This document shows positions 34,151 through 42,526 of a stretch of 64,000 bases of DNA, piece after piece (position 1 is the first letter of the stretch; the number at the start of each line of letters is the position of its first letter). The notes under the pieces are model-generated. The model made no database searches. It worked only from the letters and a program-made list of their open reading frames with translations, and was not told the origin of the DNA. Position numbers and translations under genes: made by a program. Source of the stretch: Actinomycetota bacterium (GTDB lineage: Bacteria; Actinomycetota; Geothermincolia; Geothermincolales; RBG-13-55-18); contig JABLXL010000004.1 in NCBI GenBank assembly GCA_013178005.1, forward strand, positions 1 through 64,000. Direction: 5' to 3'.

Positions 34151-34606
34151 ATGTACGAGATAGACGAGGACGCGTGCACGGGCTGCGGCCTTTGCGTCGA
34201 ACGCTGCCCAACAGGAGCCCTATCCATCAGTGGAAACGTGGCCAAGATAGACCGGGATCTGTGCAACTCCTGCGGCGCTTGCCGCGACGAGTGTCCGCAG
34301 GCCGCCATATACGAGTACGAGGTCCTTCCCGCGCCTCGGCAGGGTGTCGGGGCGCCGGCTCGATCTACGTCGAGGGTGCCGGGACCGGCGGTGAGGCCGA
34401 AGGTGCCCGCCCTCACCCCGAGGGAGAAGGCGGTGGCCGTGGCGGCGTTGCTGCCGGCCCTTTCCAGGCTGCTGATCAAGTTGGCGGGATATGTTTCGCC
34501 GCGCGGTGGCGGAAACCGGCTTGCCCGGAGCGGAGTAGTAGAGCCAAAGGTGTCAAGGGCAGGCTCCGGCGCGGGCAGGCATCGCTGGCACGGAGGACGC
34601 GGTTGA
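34151..34606 (+). CDS. 2[4Fe-4S] ferredoxin with a long C-terminal extension
   Basis: A 151-residue protein. Residues 1-55 are a classical bacterial ferredoxin with CTGCGLCVERCP and CNSCGACRDECP. The rest is a Pro/Arg-rich linker and a hydrophobic segment (AVAVAALLPALSRLLIKLAGY) that could anchor it to the membrane, then a basic tail. GGAAGGAG lies just before the ATG. It could serve as electron donor for cluster reactions in this operon. Confidence 0.82.
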   Translation: MYEIDEDACTGCGLCVERCPTGALSISGNVAKIDRDLCNSCGACRDECPQAAIYEYEVLPAPRQGVGAPARSTSRVPGPAVRPKVPALTPREKAVAVAALLPALSRLLIKLAGYVSPRGGGNRLARSGVVEPKVSRAGSGAGRHRWHGGRG

Positions 34607-34636
34607 GTCGCGCCGCGAGAGATGGAGGAGATGAGG

Positions 34637-35065
34637 ATGGACGACCCGCTGGAGAAGCTGCAGGAAGAGATAGACGCGGAGATGCGGGAGATCTATACCG
34701 AGACGGTCATCGACCATGCCATGAACCCCCGCAACGTCGGGGTCCTTCCCGGGGCCGACGGGTGGGCGAGGTTCACCGGTCCCTGCGGCGACACCATGGA
34801 GATCTGGCTCAAGGTGGAGGGAAACCGGGTGGAGCAAGCGAACTTCTGGACCGACGGTTGCGGGACCTCCATCGCCTGCGGGAGCATGGTGACGGAGCTG
34901 GCGAAAGGGAAGAACATCCACTACTGCCTGGAGATAGAGCAAGAGGACGTCCTCAACGCCCTGGGGGATCTGCCTGAGGAGAGCCGTCACTGTGCCCTGC
35001 TGGCCGCGACCACCCTCAAGATGGCGGTGGAGGACTACCTGGACCGGCGCAGCGCCGCGAGATGA
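34637..35065 (+). CDS. IscU/NifU-N-like Fe-S cluster scaffold
   Basis: A 142-residue protein with the three cluster-ligand cysteines of IscU/NifU N-domains. They lie in GPCGDTMEIWLKV (with the Asp that speeds cluster release), DGCGTSIACGSMVTEL and HCALLAATTLKMAVEDY. An additional Cys precedes the second-site Gly. ATG 34637 has GGAGGAG 6 bases upstream; ATG 34622 is possible. A scaffold in the same operon as Mrp, NifX and ferredoxin genes supports a cluster-assembly role. No cysteine desulfurase is in view. Confidence 0.87.
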   Translation: MDDPLEKLQEEIDAEMREIYTETVIDHAMNPRNVGVLPGADGWARFTGPCGDTMEIWLKVEGNRVEQANFWTDGCGTSIACGSMVTELAKGKNIHYCLEIEQEDVLNALGDLPEESRHCALLAATTLKMAVEDYLDRRSAAR

Positions 35066-35212
35066 GCGCAAGTCCGGACCGTTTACCGGTCCTGCTATGG
35101 GTTTAGCGGAAGCCGGGGAAGAGGCTGATCCGGTAAACCGAGGCGGCCCTTCGCCTGCGGGCCCGGAAACATGCCGCGATCCACCCGCGCTCTCAAACGC
35201 CCTCTGTAGCCA

Positions 35213-35881
35213 TCATTTCTTCAGGTAGGATGCGGGGTCGATCCAGGACTCGGTGCGTTCGGGCTCCTTGGAGGGGTCGTGTTCAGGCGGTGGCCCGTGG
35301 AAGTGGGAGGGGTCGTACTTGTAGCCCTTGTAATCGTCCGGGTTGACCTTCCTGCCCTCCACGCGGATGACGCGCGCCGGGTTTCCCACCACCACCGAAT
35401 ATGGCGGAACGTCCATGTCCCAGACCACGGCGTTGAGGCCGATCTGGGCGTATTCGCCTATGGTGGCGCTGCCGCCCACCATGGCCCCGTGGTAGATCTG
35501 CACGTAATCGCGGATATCCATGAAGGGCTTGTTCTCGGGGAGGCCGACCGCCCCGACCGCCACGTGCGAGTAGATTCGCACCCCCCTACCGATACGGGTC
35601 TGCCTTCCGATGAGGGTGGCCACTGGGTGGTCGAGGTGAAAGTCGGGCCCGATGTCGGCATCGGGGTGGATCTCCACCCCGCAGAGCAGGTAGTTGAGGC
35701 GGTACCCGAGGAAGGCCAGGTTGATATGGCCCTTGAGGTAGAGCATGCGGTAGATGCGGTAGAGGGCGATGGCCTGGTTCCCGGGATGGAGGAAGATGTC
35801 CCGGAAAAGGCCCCCGATCCCCTTCCGCTTGGCCGCCAGCCTAAGGTCCTCCAGCAGGTGCGCCACGGCGCCTTCGCTCAT
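35213..35881 (-). CDS. Serine-acetyltransferase-like left-handed beta-helix acyltransferase
   Basis: A 222-residue protein with hexapeptide repeats from residue 70 (IHPDADIGPDFHLDHPVATLIG, broken into turns) to 165 (PPYSVVVGNPARVI). The helical N-terminus resembles serine O-acetyltransferase (IFLHPGNQAIALYRI). In a polysaccharide locus it more likely acetylates a sugar or amino sugar. AAGGAGG lies 8 bases before the ATG. It is the last gene of a leftward run. Confidence 0.8.
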   Translation of the reverse strand: MSEGAVAHLLEDLRLAAKRKGIGGLFRDIFLHPGNQAIALYRIYRMLYLKGHINLAFLGYRLNYLLCGVEIHPDADIGPDFHLDHPVATLIGRQTRIGRGVRIYSHVAVGAVGLPENKPFMDIRDYVQIYHGAMVGGSATIGEYAQIGLNAVVWDMDVPPYSVVVGNPARVIRVEGRKVNPDDYKGYKYDPSHFHGPPPEHDPSKEPERTESWIDPASYLKK

Positions 35882-36113
35882 CTTCTCAACCTCCTTGTGT
35901 CCCCTCGTTGCCGGGGTTGATCCCCCTCCCCGCTATTCTAAACGGCTTCTAAGGTATCGTAATACGCCCGACTCCCCGTTCTGGCCAGAGGGGGACCACC
36001 TCCCCATTATTCATAAAGGCTCCAGAGGCATCGCCCTCCCGGACAGACGCGGTATCCATAACGTTGGTCCTCCTCCCCACCTATTCTAAACCGCTTCAGG
36101 CCGCGAAGGTTGC

Positions 36114-37097
36114 TCACCGGGTCGCGCCCTTTTCCCTCTTCGAGGCCAGCCATTTTTTCACCGTGTCCCAGGACCCGTAGAGGATCATGGAGGTCTCGTA
36201 GGGCTTGCTCTCCAGCTTGCGCACCGTCTCGCGCGATACCACCCGACGTCCGCGCAGCACCTGCGGGAGCCCCAACAAGGTGTCGAGGATGCCCCGGAAA
36301 AAATCGCGCCAGGTGTGGTGCTTTATGGAATAGAGCACGAAGAAAACCAGGTAGTAGAGGGATTTCTCCAGCGCTTTCCCCACCGGGTAGAAGCGCGCCA
36401 GGTACCACCAACCGCCGGTCATGGTGATATACAGGCGGTGCCCTGGGTTGCGCACCTCGCGCGATATCTTGTGGCGGATGACGGAGCCTGGATGGTAGAC
36501 GATGCGGTATCCGCGGTCGATGGCCTTGGCGGAGATGTTGCGCTCGAACTGGTAGAGCTGGATCTCGGGCTCGATGTAATCGATCTCCTCCAGGACGTCG
36601 CGCCTTATCATGGCCCCGTTCCCGTGGAAGCTGGGCACGTCGAAAACTCCCTCCGAGGCGTGCTCCTCGGCGGTGAACCATCGCATGGGGTCGAATACCT
36701 CCCCGGTGTCGTAGTAGAGGTTCTTGGAATGCACCACGGCGATGCGCGGGTCGGAGGCGAACACCTTGACCATGCGCTCCACGGCGTCGGGAGCCAGCAC
36801 GCCGTCGTTGTCCTGGTGGAGGATGATGTCGCCGGAGGCGGTCTTGGCCCCGATGTTCAAAGCCTGGATCACTATGTTGTGTGGGGACTGGATGAACATC
36901 ACCTCGGGAAACTCCTCCTCGATCATCTCCCGGGTGCCATCCTGGGAATTATTGTCAACTACTATTATCTCCTCCACCGGGTAGGTCTGCGCCTTGATGG
37001 CCAGCAGCGCCTCGCGCAGGTCGTTCTTGCGGTGCCAGTTGGGGATGACCGCGCTGACCCGCGGCCGGTATTCCCCCGCTTCCTTCACCTGAGACAT
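36114..37097 (-). CDS. Glycosyltransferase family 2
   Basis: A 327-residue GT-A enzyme with SAVIPNWHRKNDLREALLAI, VVDNNSQDG and LHQDNDGVLAPDAVERMV (DND replaces the usual DDD metal-binding motif), and a helix-rich C-terminus with a membrane-like LYYLVFFVLYSI segment. Rhamnosyltransferase-like family 2 members look like this, and dTDP-rhamnose genes are present at 58.7 and 62.9 kb. It likely extends a surface glycan at the inner membrane face. Confidence 0.85.
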   Translation of the reverse strand: MSQVKEAGEYRPRVSAVIPNWHRKNDLREALLAIKAQTYPVEEIIVVDNNSQDGTREMIEEEFPEVMFIQSPHNIVIQALNIGAKTASGDIILHQDNDGVLAPDAVERMVKVFASDPRIAVVHSKNLYYDTGEVFDPMRWFTAEEHASEGVFDVPSFHGNGAMIRRDVLEEIDYIEPEIQLYQFERNISAKAIDRGYRIVYHPGSVIRHKISREVRNPGHRLYITMTGGWWYLARFYPVGKALEKSLYYLVFFVLYSIKHHTWRDFFRGILDTLLGLPQVLRGRRVVSRETVRKLESKPYETSMILYGSWDTVKKWLASKREKGATR

Positions 37098-37155
37098 GTC
37101 CGTCCACCGCCTTTCCGAACGCGATCTCTTTACAACTTACCACCGGGTTTATCCT

Positions 37156-38271
37156 TCATCCCAGCGCCTCGGCGAAAACCTGCCGCGTCTCCTCCGCGGC
37201 CTTCCTCCAGGAAAAGGAAGCCGCCCGCCTCAAACCCGCTTGCGATAGCTCCCCCCGGAGCTCCGCGTCTTCCGCCAGGCGGGCGATGGCCTCCGCCATC
37301 TCTCCCACGCTGCAGGGGTCGAAATAGAGGGCGGCGTCACCCGCGACCTCCGGAAGGGAGGTGACGTTGGAGCAGGCCACCGGGGTGCCGCAGGCCATGG
37401 CCTCGATCACCGGGAGGCCGAAGCCCTCGTAAAGCGACGGGTACACGAAGGCCCCGCAGGCGTTGTAGAGGAGCAGCAGGTCTTTTTCCGGCACGTATTG
37501 CACGTGCTTGACCCTCTCCTCCATGCCGCAGCGCCGCGCCGTGCCCCAGAGGTCCACGGGAGGGGTGAAGGGAGCGGGGGTGCCCAGGATGAGGAGCTCC
37601 AGCTCGCGTCCCAGCATACGTCCCGCCTCGGACACCGCCTCTATCAGGCGTTCCAGGTTCCTCCGGGTGTGGATGGCGCCCGCGGTGAACAGGAAGCCGG
37701 GCGCGAACCCGTATCGCTCGCGGATCTTCGCCAACTCGTACTCGTCCTCGACGGGGCGGAAATAGGGGTCGGCCGCCTCGTATATGACCGAGACCCGCGA
37801 GGGATCGACGCCCAGCACCCTCACGATGTCGCCACGGGAATGCTCGCTCACGGTGACGATGCGCTCCGCCCGCTTGACCTCGCGCCAGAAGAGGTCGTCG
37901 AAGCGGAAACGCCGGTCCGCAGCGAACCACTCGGGGTGGACCTTGAAGGTGATGTCGTGCACCACCACCACCGAGGGGCACACCTTGATAAGGGGCAGGA
38001 AATAGGAGGGCGAGAAGTGAAGGTCCACCCGGTCCCTTCGCATGGCCAGGGGCAGCCGCAGGTGCCGCCAGGTCAGGCCCGGGGCGCGCCCGAGCACCTT
38101 GAGCTCCATCCTGGATGACTCGAACCCCAGGGGCTCCGTGGGGCGGGAGAGATAGACGAGATACTCGTCGTCCTCGTCCAGCTCCACCAGGTGGCGCAGC
38201 AGGTTCACCAGGTAGCGCGCCACCCCGTAGCGTTCCCCCTGCAGCGTCCGCCCCTCCACTCCGACCTTCAC
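37156..38271 (-). CDS. Glycosyltransferase family 4, copy A
   Basis: A 371-residue GT-B enzyme starting at GTG 38271 (GGGAGG upstream). The N-domain start is VGVEGRTLQGERYGVARYLVNLL. The C-domain has FTAGAIHTRRNLERLIEA and the nucleotide-sugar EX7E motif in YPSLYEGFGLPVIEAMACGTP. A close relative lies at 49886-51043. It transfers a sugar from an activated donor to the growing glycan. Confidence 0.87.
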   Translation of the reverse strand: MKVGVEGRTLQGERYGVARYLVNLLRHLVELDEDDEYLVYLSRPTEPLGFESSRMELKVLGRAPGLTWRHLRLPLAMRRDRVDLHFSPSYFLPLIKVCPSVVVVHDITFKVHPEWFAADRRFRFDDLFWREVKRAERIVTVSEHSRGDIVRVLGVDPSRVSVIYEAADPYFRPVEDEYELAKIRERYGFAPGFLFTAGAIHTRRNLERLIEAVSEAGRMLGRELELLILGTPAPFTPPVDLWGTARRCGMEERVKHVQYVPEKDLLLLYNACGAFVYPSLYEGFGLPVIEAMACGTPVACSNVTSLPEVAGDAALYFDPCSVGEMAEAIARLAEDAELRGELSQAGLRRAASFSWRKAAEETRQVFAEALG

Positions 38272-38280
38272 TCGGCCTCC

Positions 38281-38550
38281 CGTTCAGCCACGATCATCCC
38301 ACTTCCGCTCTATATCAGGCCTCATGCCTCTTTCCCGGAGGCGTTCGTTCCTCCGCTCCCGACTTCTCGCCGCCTCCCCTGCAACCATAAATTACCATCT
38401 TCCACCCTGGACCGGAATCCGCGCCTCTTTCCCAGCGGCGTCCGCCCCCCACACTCCCGCCTCGGCGCCGCTTCTTCTGCAACCATAAAATACCATCTCC
38501 CGCTCTGGACCGGAATCCGCGCCTCTCTCCCAGCGGCGTCCGCCCCCCAC
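38281..38550. repeat. Tandem 98-bp repeat between two glycosyltransferase genes
   Basis: Two closely matching units start at 38379 and 38477, both opening CTGCAACCATAAA and containing CTGGACCGGAATCCGCGCCT. A third, more diverged unit lies in register at about 38281-38378 (GCCTCTTTCCCGGAGGCG matching GCCTCTTTCCCAGCGGCG). They fill most of the 346-base gap. No gene or CRISPR-like constant repeat is seen. Confidence 0.75.
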
Positions 38551-38617
38551 TCCTGACTTAGCGCGCATCTTAAATACTCGATAACTACCATATTTCCTTC
38601 GGAGCAACACCCTGCCA

Positions 38618-39853
38618 TCATGTCGCCCCCCTGCTCCCTTTTCCCTTTTGCGCGCCCAGCACCGCCAGGAGTTCCCCCTCCAGCAGGCGGCACTGGCGCC
38701 CGATCTCGAAGGCGCGCAGGGCCCGCTCTCTCCCGGCCTCTCCCATCGACCTTGCCCCGTCAGGATCAGACAGCAGGCGCAGCATAGCCCGCGCCATGGC
38801 CGCGACGTCGCCGGGAGGCACCACCATTCCGGTCACCCCGTCCTCGATTATCTCGCGCACCCCTCCCGCATCGGAGCCCACCACCGGCACCCCCAGGGCC
38901 ATGGCCTCGATGAGCACCGTGGGCAGTGGGTCGGGAAGGAGAGAGGCGTGCACCAGCGCGTCCAGGCCCGCCGTGATCTCCAACGCGTCCTCGCGGAAGC
39001 CGGTGAAGACCGCTTTTCCGCCAAGGCCAAGGCGCAGCGCCTGCTCCTTGAGATCGTCCACGTAGGAGGCTTCCCCGAAGATGGCGTCTCCGACCAGAAG
39101 GAAGCGCGCCTCGGGAAGCTCCCGCGCCACCTCGGCAGCGGCAGAGAGGAAGCGGTCGGGGCCTTTCCAGTCCACCAGCCGTCCCACCAGCCCGGCGAGG
39201 GGCGCGCCGACCTCGATCCCGAACTCCTCCGCCAGCTTTTTCCTGGAGGAGTCGCGGTTATGGGCGGAGGCCAGTCCCTTGACGTCGATGCCGTTATACA
39301 CCACCGCGATCTTTTCCTCGCGCACGCCACGGGCCGCGAGGGCATCGCGCACCGCGCCGGATACCGCCAGCACCCGAGCGGCGAAAAGGGTGGCGAAGCC
39401 GCTGAAGAGCAGGACGTTCAGGCGGCTGAAGGCGTCGTAGTCCACGATGTCATGCAGGCGCCAGACCACCGGTTTTCCCGCCAGCCTCCCCGCCAGGCTG
39501 CCGTAGATATCGGCCTTCGCGCTGTTTGTCAGCACGAGGTCGTATCCTTCCGCGCGCACCAGGCGGGCCAGGGTGGACGCCGTCCGCATGGTATCGATGG
39601 GATAGGCAAGGCGCGAAAGGCGGCCTCCTCCCAGGGATTTCCTGCGCACCTCGAGGAGGCGCGGGGCGGGGAACCCAAGGTGGACCGTGATGCCGCGCTC
39701 CCCGGCGGCTTCCACCAGGGGTCCGGGGTGGGGGCAGGCGAGAGCTGGTTCAAAGAGGTCCCGGTCCATGGCGTCGAGGAAGCGCAGCAGCACCCGCTCC
39801 GCGCCCCCCATCTCCACCGCGTGGTTGACGATCAGCAGCCTGTGCTCGGCCAT
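38618..39853 (-). CDS. Glycosyltransferase family 4, copy B
   Basis: A 411-residue GT-B enzyme with HAVEMGGAERVLLRFLDAM at the start, KPVVWRLHDIVDYD mid N-domain, VGRLVDWKGPDRFL and a C-domain LPTVLIEAMALGVPVVGSDAGG carrying the EX7E-type donor site. The GGAER motif marks sugar transferases of capsule and lipopolysaccharide-like loci. It is flanked on both sides by repeat-bearing gaps. ATG 39853 is preceded by GGGTGAAGGC. Confidence 0.87.
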   Translation of the reverse strand: MAEHRLLIVNHAVEMGGAERVLLRFLDAMDRDLFEPALACPHPGPLVEAAGERGITVHLGFPAPRLLEVRRKSLGGGRLSRLAYPIDTMRTASTLARLVRAEGYDLVLTNSAKADIYGSLAGRLAGKPVVWRLHDIVDYDAFSRLNVLLFSGFATLFAARVLAVSGAVRDALAARGVREEKIAVVYNGIDVKGLASAHNRDSSRKKLAEEFGIEVGAPLAGLVGRLVDWKGPDRFLSAAAEVARELPEARFLLVGDAIFGEASYVDDLKEQALRLGLGGKAVFTGFREDALEITAGLDALVHASLLPDPLPTVLIEAMALGVPVVGSDAGGVREIIEDGVTGMVVPPGDVAAMARAMLRLLSDPDGARSMGEAGRERALRAFEIGRQCRLLEGELLAVLGAQKGKGSRGAT

Positions 39854-39865
39854 GCCTTCACCCGG

Positions 39866-40080
39866 CCCTCCGTTCGGATCACGGCGGACACCTGGACGTC
39901 GGGTTCGCCCACGTACTTCCCGCCTTACCCTAACAAAGCCTTACCATCTCAGATCGGAACGAGCTCCCGGTCCCCAAAGCCATCCATGTCCGTCACGCCA
40001 TCACACGCTATCCATTCAGGCAGCCCTCCGTCTAGACCACGGCGGACATCTGGACGTCGAGTTCGCCCAAGTCCTTCCCG
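39866..40080. repeat. 57-bp direct repeat pair upstream of glycosyltransferase B
   Basis: Bases 39866-39922 and 40024-40080 match at most positions, both starting CCCTCCG and ending CTTCCCG, with a shared ACGGCGGACA core. A short third echo, AAGTCCTTCCCG, occurs near 40168. They occupy the 328-base gap between the glycosyltransferase and the methyltransferase, and no gene is seen there. Confidence 0.7.
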
Positions 40081-40181
40081 GTGTGCATTAAGAAGGCGCC
40101 TCTGTCTCTGAGCAGAATGGGCCCCCGTGACTTAAAGCCGCGCGTGTTCGGAACGCCATCTTCTCATAAGTCCTTCCCGTC

Positions 40182-40820
40182 TCATGGCGCCGTGGCCGCC
40201 AGCATGATGCTGCGCCCCCGTTCGCTGAAATAAGGCAGGGAAACGAAAAGGCGGTACAAGGGCACCCCCAAGTACACGCTTATCCTGTCCTTCCCTAGAT
40301 GGGGGAATATGGTAAATGATTTCTTCACCTCGAAGCCCGTCCCCGCCACCGCCTCCTCGAGCTCGCGCCGGTCGTACACGCGCAGGTGGCTCGGGTCGTC
40401 GAAGATGCGCGGGCTGGGGTAGAGGCGGTTGGGAGTGCATATCACCATTTGCCCCCCGGGCGCGAGCACCCTTTTCCACTCCGCAAGCGCGGCGGGCAGG
40501 TCGGGCAGGTGCTCCACCAGGTGGTGGCTCACCAGGCGCTCGAAGGAAGCGTCCTCGAAGGGGAGTTCCGAAGCGTCGGCCCGCACCACTCGACTGCGGG
40601 GAGCCGCGCGTGCCGCCAGCCTCACCGCCTCATCGGAGATGTCCACACCCACGGCTTCGAAGCCCCTGGATTCCAGGAAGGAGAGAAGCGCGCCCCCGCC
40701 GCATCCCACCTCCAGGACGCGGTGGCCGGGCCGGGGCGAGAGCAGGCGAAAGAGCAGCCCCGCCTCGATCCTGAAATCACGCGTCGATTCCCGGTACAGG
40801 TAGTACCCTTCGTCGTACAA
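40182..40820 (-). CDS. SAM-dependent methyltransferase (class I)
   Basis: A 212-residue protein with the SAM motif VLEVGCGGGALLSFL near residue 35, VGVDISDEAV (acidic loop), ADASELPFEDASFERLVSHHLVEHL and LKxGG-like VLAPGGQMVICTPN. It starts at TTG 40820, close behind AGGGGAG. Methylation of a terminal sugar or of a biosynthetic intermediate in this glycan locus is likely. The substrate is not evident. Confidence 0.83.
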   Translation of the reverse strand: MYDEGYYLYRESTRDFRIEAGLLFRLLSPRPGHRVLEVGCGGGALLSFLESRGFEAVGVDISDEAVRLAARAAPRSRVVRADASELPFEDASFERLVSHHLVEHLPDLPAALAEWKRVLAPGGQMVICTPNRLYPSPRIFDDPSHLRVYDRRELEEAVAGTGFEVKKSFTIFPHLGKDRISVYLGVPLYRLFVSLPYFSERGRSIMLAATAP

Positions 40821-40922
40821 GACTCCCCTTTCTCCGACATCCGCCTGATGCCCGGAATACGAGCTTGGATAAGAATGAAACTCCGTCGTATAAAGCTTCC
40901 CTCTTGCCGTCCTCCGCCGCGC

Positions 40923-41654
40923 TCAACCCGCTTTCTTTTTCCTCTGCTTGGCGTCGAGAATATAGTCGAAGGGGGTGCCGGTGCGCAGCTCGGTGTAGTC
41001 ATGCACCTTAACCCCGCTTTCGCGCCAGTTCAGGAGGTGGTCGAAGGGGGTGGAGGGGGCCCTGCCCGGGTTGGGATGGTCGTAGTAGAGATGGGGCCGC
41101 GCCAGCACGTCCGCCTGCCAGGCAAGGCCGAGCTCCTCGCTTGAGAAGAGCTTCTCAGCCGGCACTCCCCCCACCACCGTGTGGTCGGGCACGTCCTTGG
41201 TAACCACCGAACCCGGCACCACGCCGCAGTGCTCTCCTACCGTGACCCCGGGCATGATGATGGAGCGAGCCCCTATGGCAGAGTTGTAGCCTATGGTGGT
41301 GGTCTGCACGCGCATGGGCAGATCGGCAACGGAGTTCACGGCGGCGTCGTGGGCGTAGATGATCACCCCGTAGGCCAGCTTGGCGTAATCCTCTATCACC
41401 ACCGATTGCGGGGTGGTCATCTCGATCCACACCCCGAGGTCCACCCACGCCTTCTCGGAGATGTTCACCCCCCGCTTGCGCAGCAGCTTCAGCCGCGTGG
41501 CCTGGTCCGGGTGCCACATGGAGAGGATCATGAGCAAGCGGTAATCCAGGAAGGCGAGGAGGTCGAGGACGGCGTTGGTGACTTTCCCCGCGAGTATGTT
41601 GCGAGCCAGGAATGAATAGCCCTTGACAAGCTTCAGGTAGCGCTCCACATCCAT
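40923..41654 (-). CDS. Hexapeptide-repeat (LbH) acyltransferase
   Basis: A 243-residue protein. Residues 65-165 form a left-handed beta-helix (ISEKAWVDLGVWIEM, IGYNSAIGARSIIMPGVTVG, then VVPGSVVTKDVPDHTVVGGVPAEKL), the standard acetyltransferase core. The N-terminal 60 residues are helical. The C-terminal part (RAPSTPFDHLLNWRESG) is not family-typical. ATG 41654 lies 8 bases after AAAGGAG; a frame open further upstream is unlikely to be used. It probably O-acetylates the glycan. Confidence 0.78.
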   Translation of the reverse strand: MDVERYLKLVKGYSFLARNILAGKVTNAVLDLLAFLDYRLLMILSMWHPDQATRLKLLRKRGVNISEKAWVDLGVWIEMTTPQSVVIEDYAKLAYGVIIYAHDAAVNSVADLPMRVQTTTIGYNSAIGARSIIMPGVTVGEHCGVVPGSVVTKDVPDHTVVGGVPAEKLFSSEELGLAWQADVLARPHLYYDHPNPGRAPSTPFDHLLNWRESGVKVHDYTELRTGTPFDYILDAKQRKKKAG

Positions 41655-42526
41655 CTTCCCCTCTCCTTTCGCCATGCCCTCCGGCGCGCTCGCGCCTTCT
41701 GTATCTTCGTAGTGGGTTAATCGGCCGCGCAATGGATGAACCAAAGCCCCCAGACGCGGCTCGTCACCATTATCGGACAAGAAGCCCCCGCCGCAAAGCG
41801 CGGAAGCCGTTGGCGAGGCGGTCGAAACGTTTTCCCCGGGGGAAGGCGGCACTCCGCCGCAACTCGACAACCCGGGCGTGAGCCGTTGCCGTGACCAGTG
41901 CCAGGCGCTTCCCAGGCCGGAAAGGCCGGAGGTCGCCCCATCATCCCGTTGAGAAAGGCGACTTCCGGCAAGAGCAAAAAGAGAGACCCTTCGCCGTAAA
42001 GTATAGGCGATAGGCTTCGCCTCTTATTCAACCCCATGCCGGTATCTCAACCAACGGTTATCTCTCGGCCAGCGAGGAGCCCGACCGTCTTTTCTACCCG
42101 CACTTCCAGGAGAAGAACCATAATCCTCAATATCTCCGCCTGCCGCCAATCTGCTTAGCATATGAGAAAAAGCAGCCCTATAACCGCTTGAATTGGCCGA
42201 TAGCCCTGGCTCCCATGCCTTAGGCCTATGGCCAGCCCTGATCCCTAGGCCCAGACCCCCAAGCCTGACGCAATTCCGGGAGAAAAACCATAAAGGGAGA
42301 GAGGTGATCTCCCAGGGTTTCGATCCGGAAAAAGGCGCCAGGACCGGTTTCCGAAGCGCGAGGCATAGAGGAAACGAGCACCCTTACCTTCTCCCGGTCC
42401 GCGGCCGATATACTGCTATAATTAGTGAAACTTTGTCGAGCAGAGGAACGTCCCAGGGGGCATCAAATCCCGCAGGGCGAAAGGCACGGGCGTCTTCGCG
42501 CGCCAACCCGGGAGAAAGGTTATGGA
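41655..42526. repeat. 870-base gap carrying one copy of a dispersed intergenic repeat
   Basis: No gene is seen. Bases 41985-42255 are homologous to the reverse complement of 58282-58605, including GAGCCCGACCGTCTTTTC, CCATAATCCTCAATA and GAGAAAAAGCAG stretches, at roughly 75-80 percent identity judged by eye. A partial third echo (CCGGGAGAAAAACCATAA) is at 42277-42294. At the right end a TATAAT at 42417-42422 may be the -10 box for the following Wzz-like gene. Confidence 0.7.

Noticed and set aside
36007-36681. Minus-strand frame overlapping the family 2 glycosyltransferase
   Set aside because: It lies in another frame of a gene with clear GT-A motifs.
38281-38550. CRISPR array
   Set aside because: The whole 98-bp unit is repeated, including what would be spacers, so it is a tandem repeat.
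42050-42300. Coding gene in the dispersed repeat (peptide with FREKNH motif in two copies)
   Set aside because: The reading frame is not kept in the other homologous block (58.38-58.42 kb) and no start or ribosome binding site is present.
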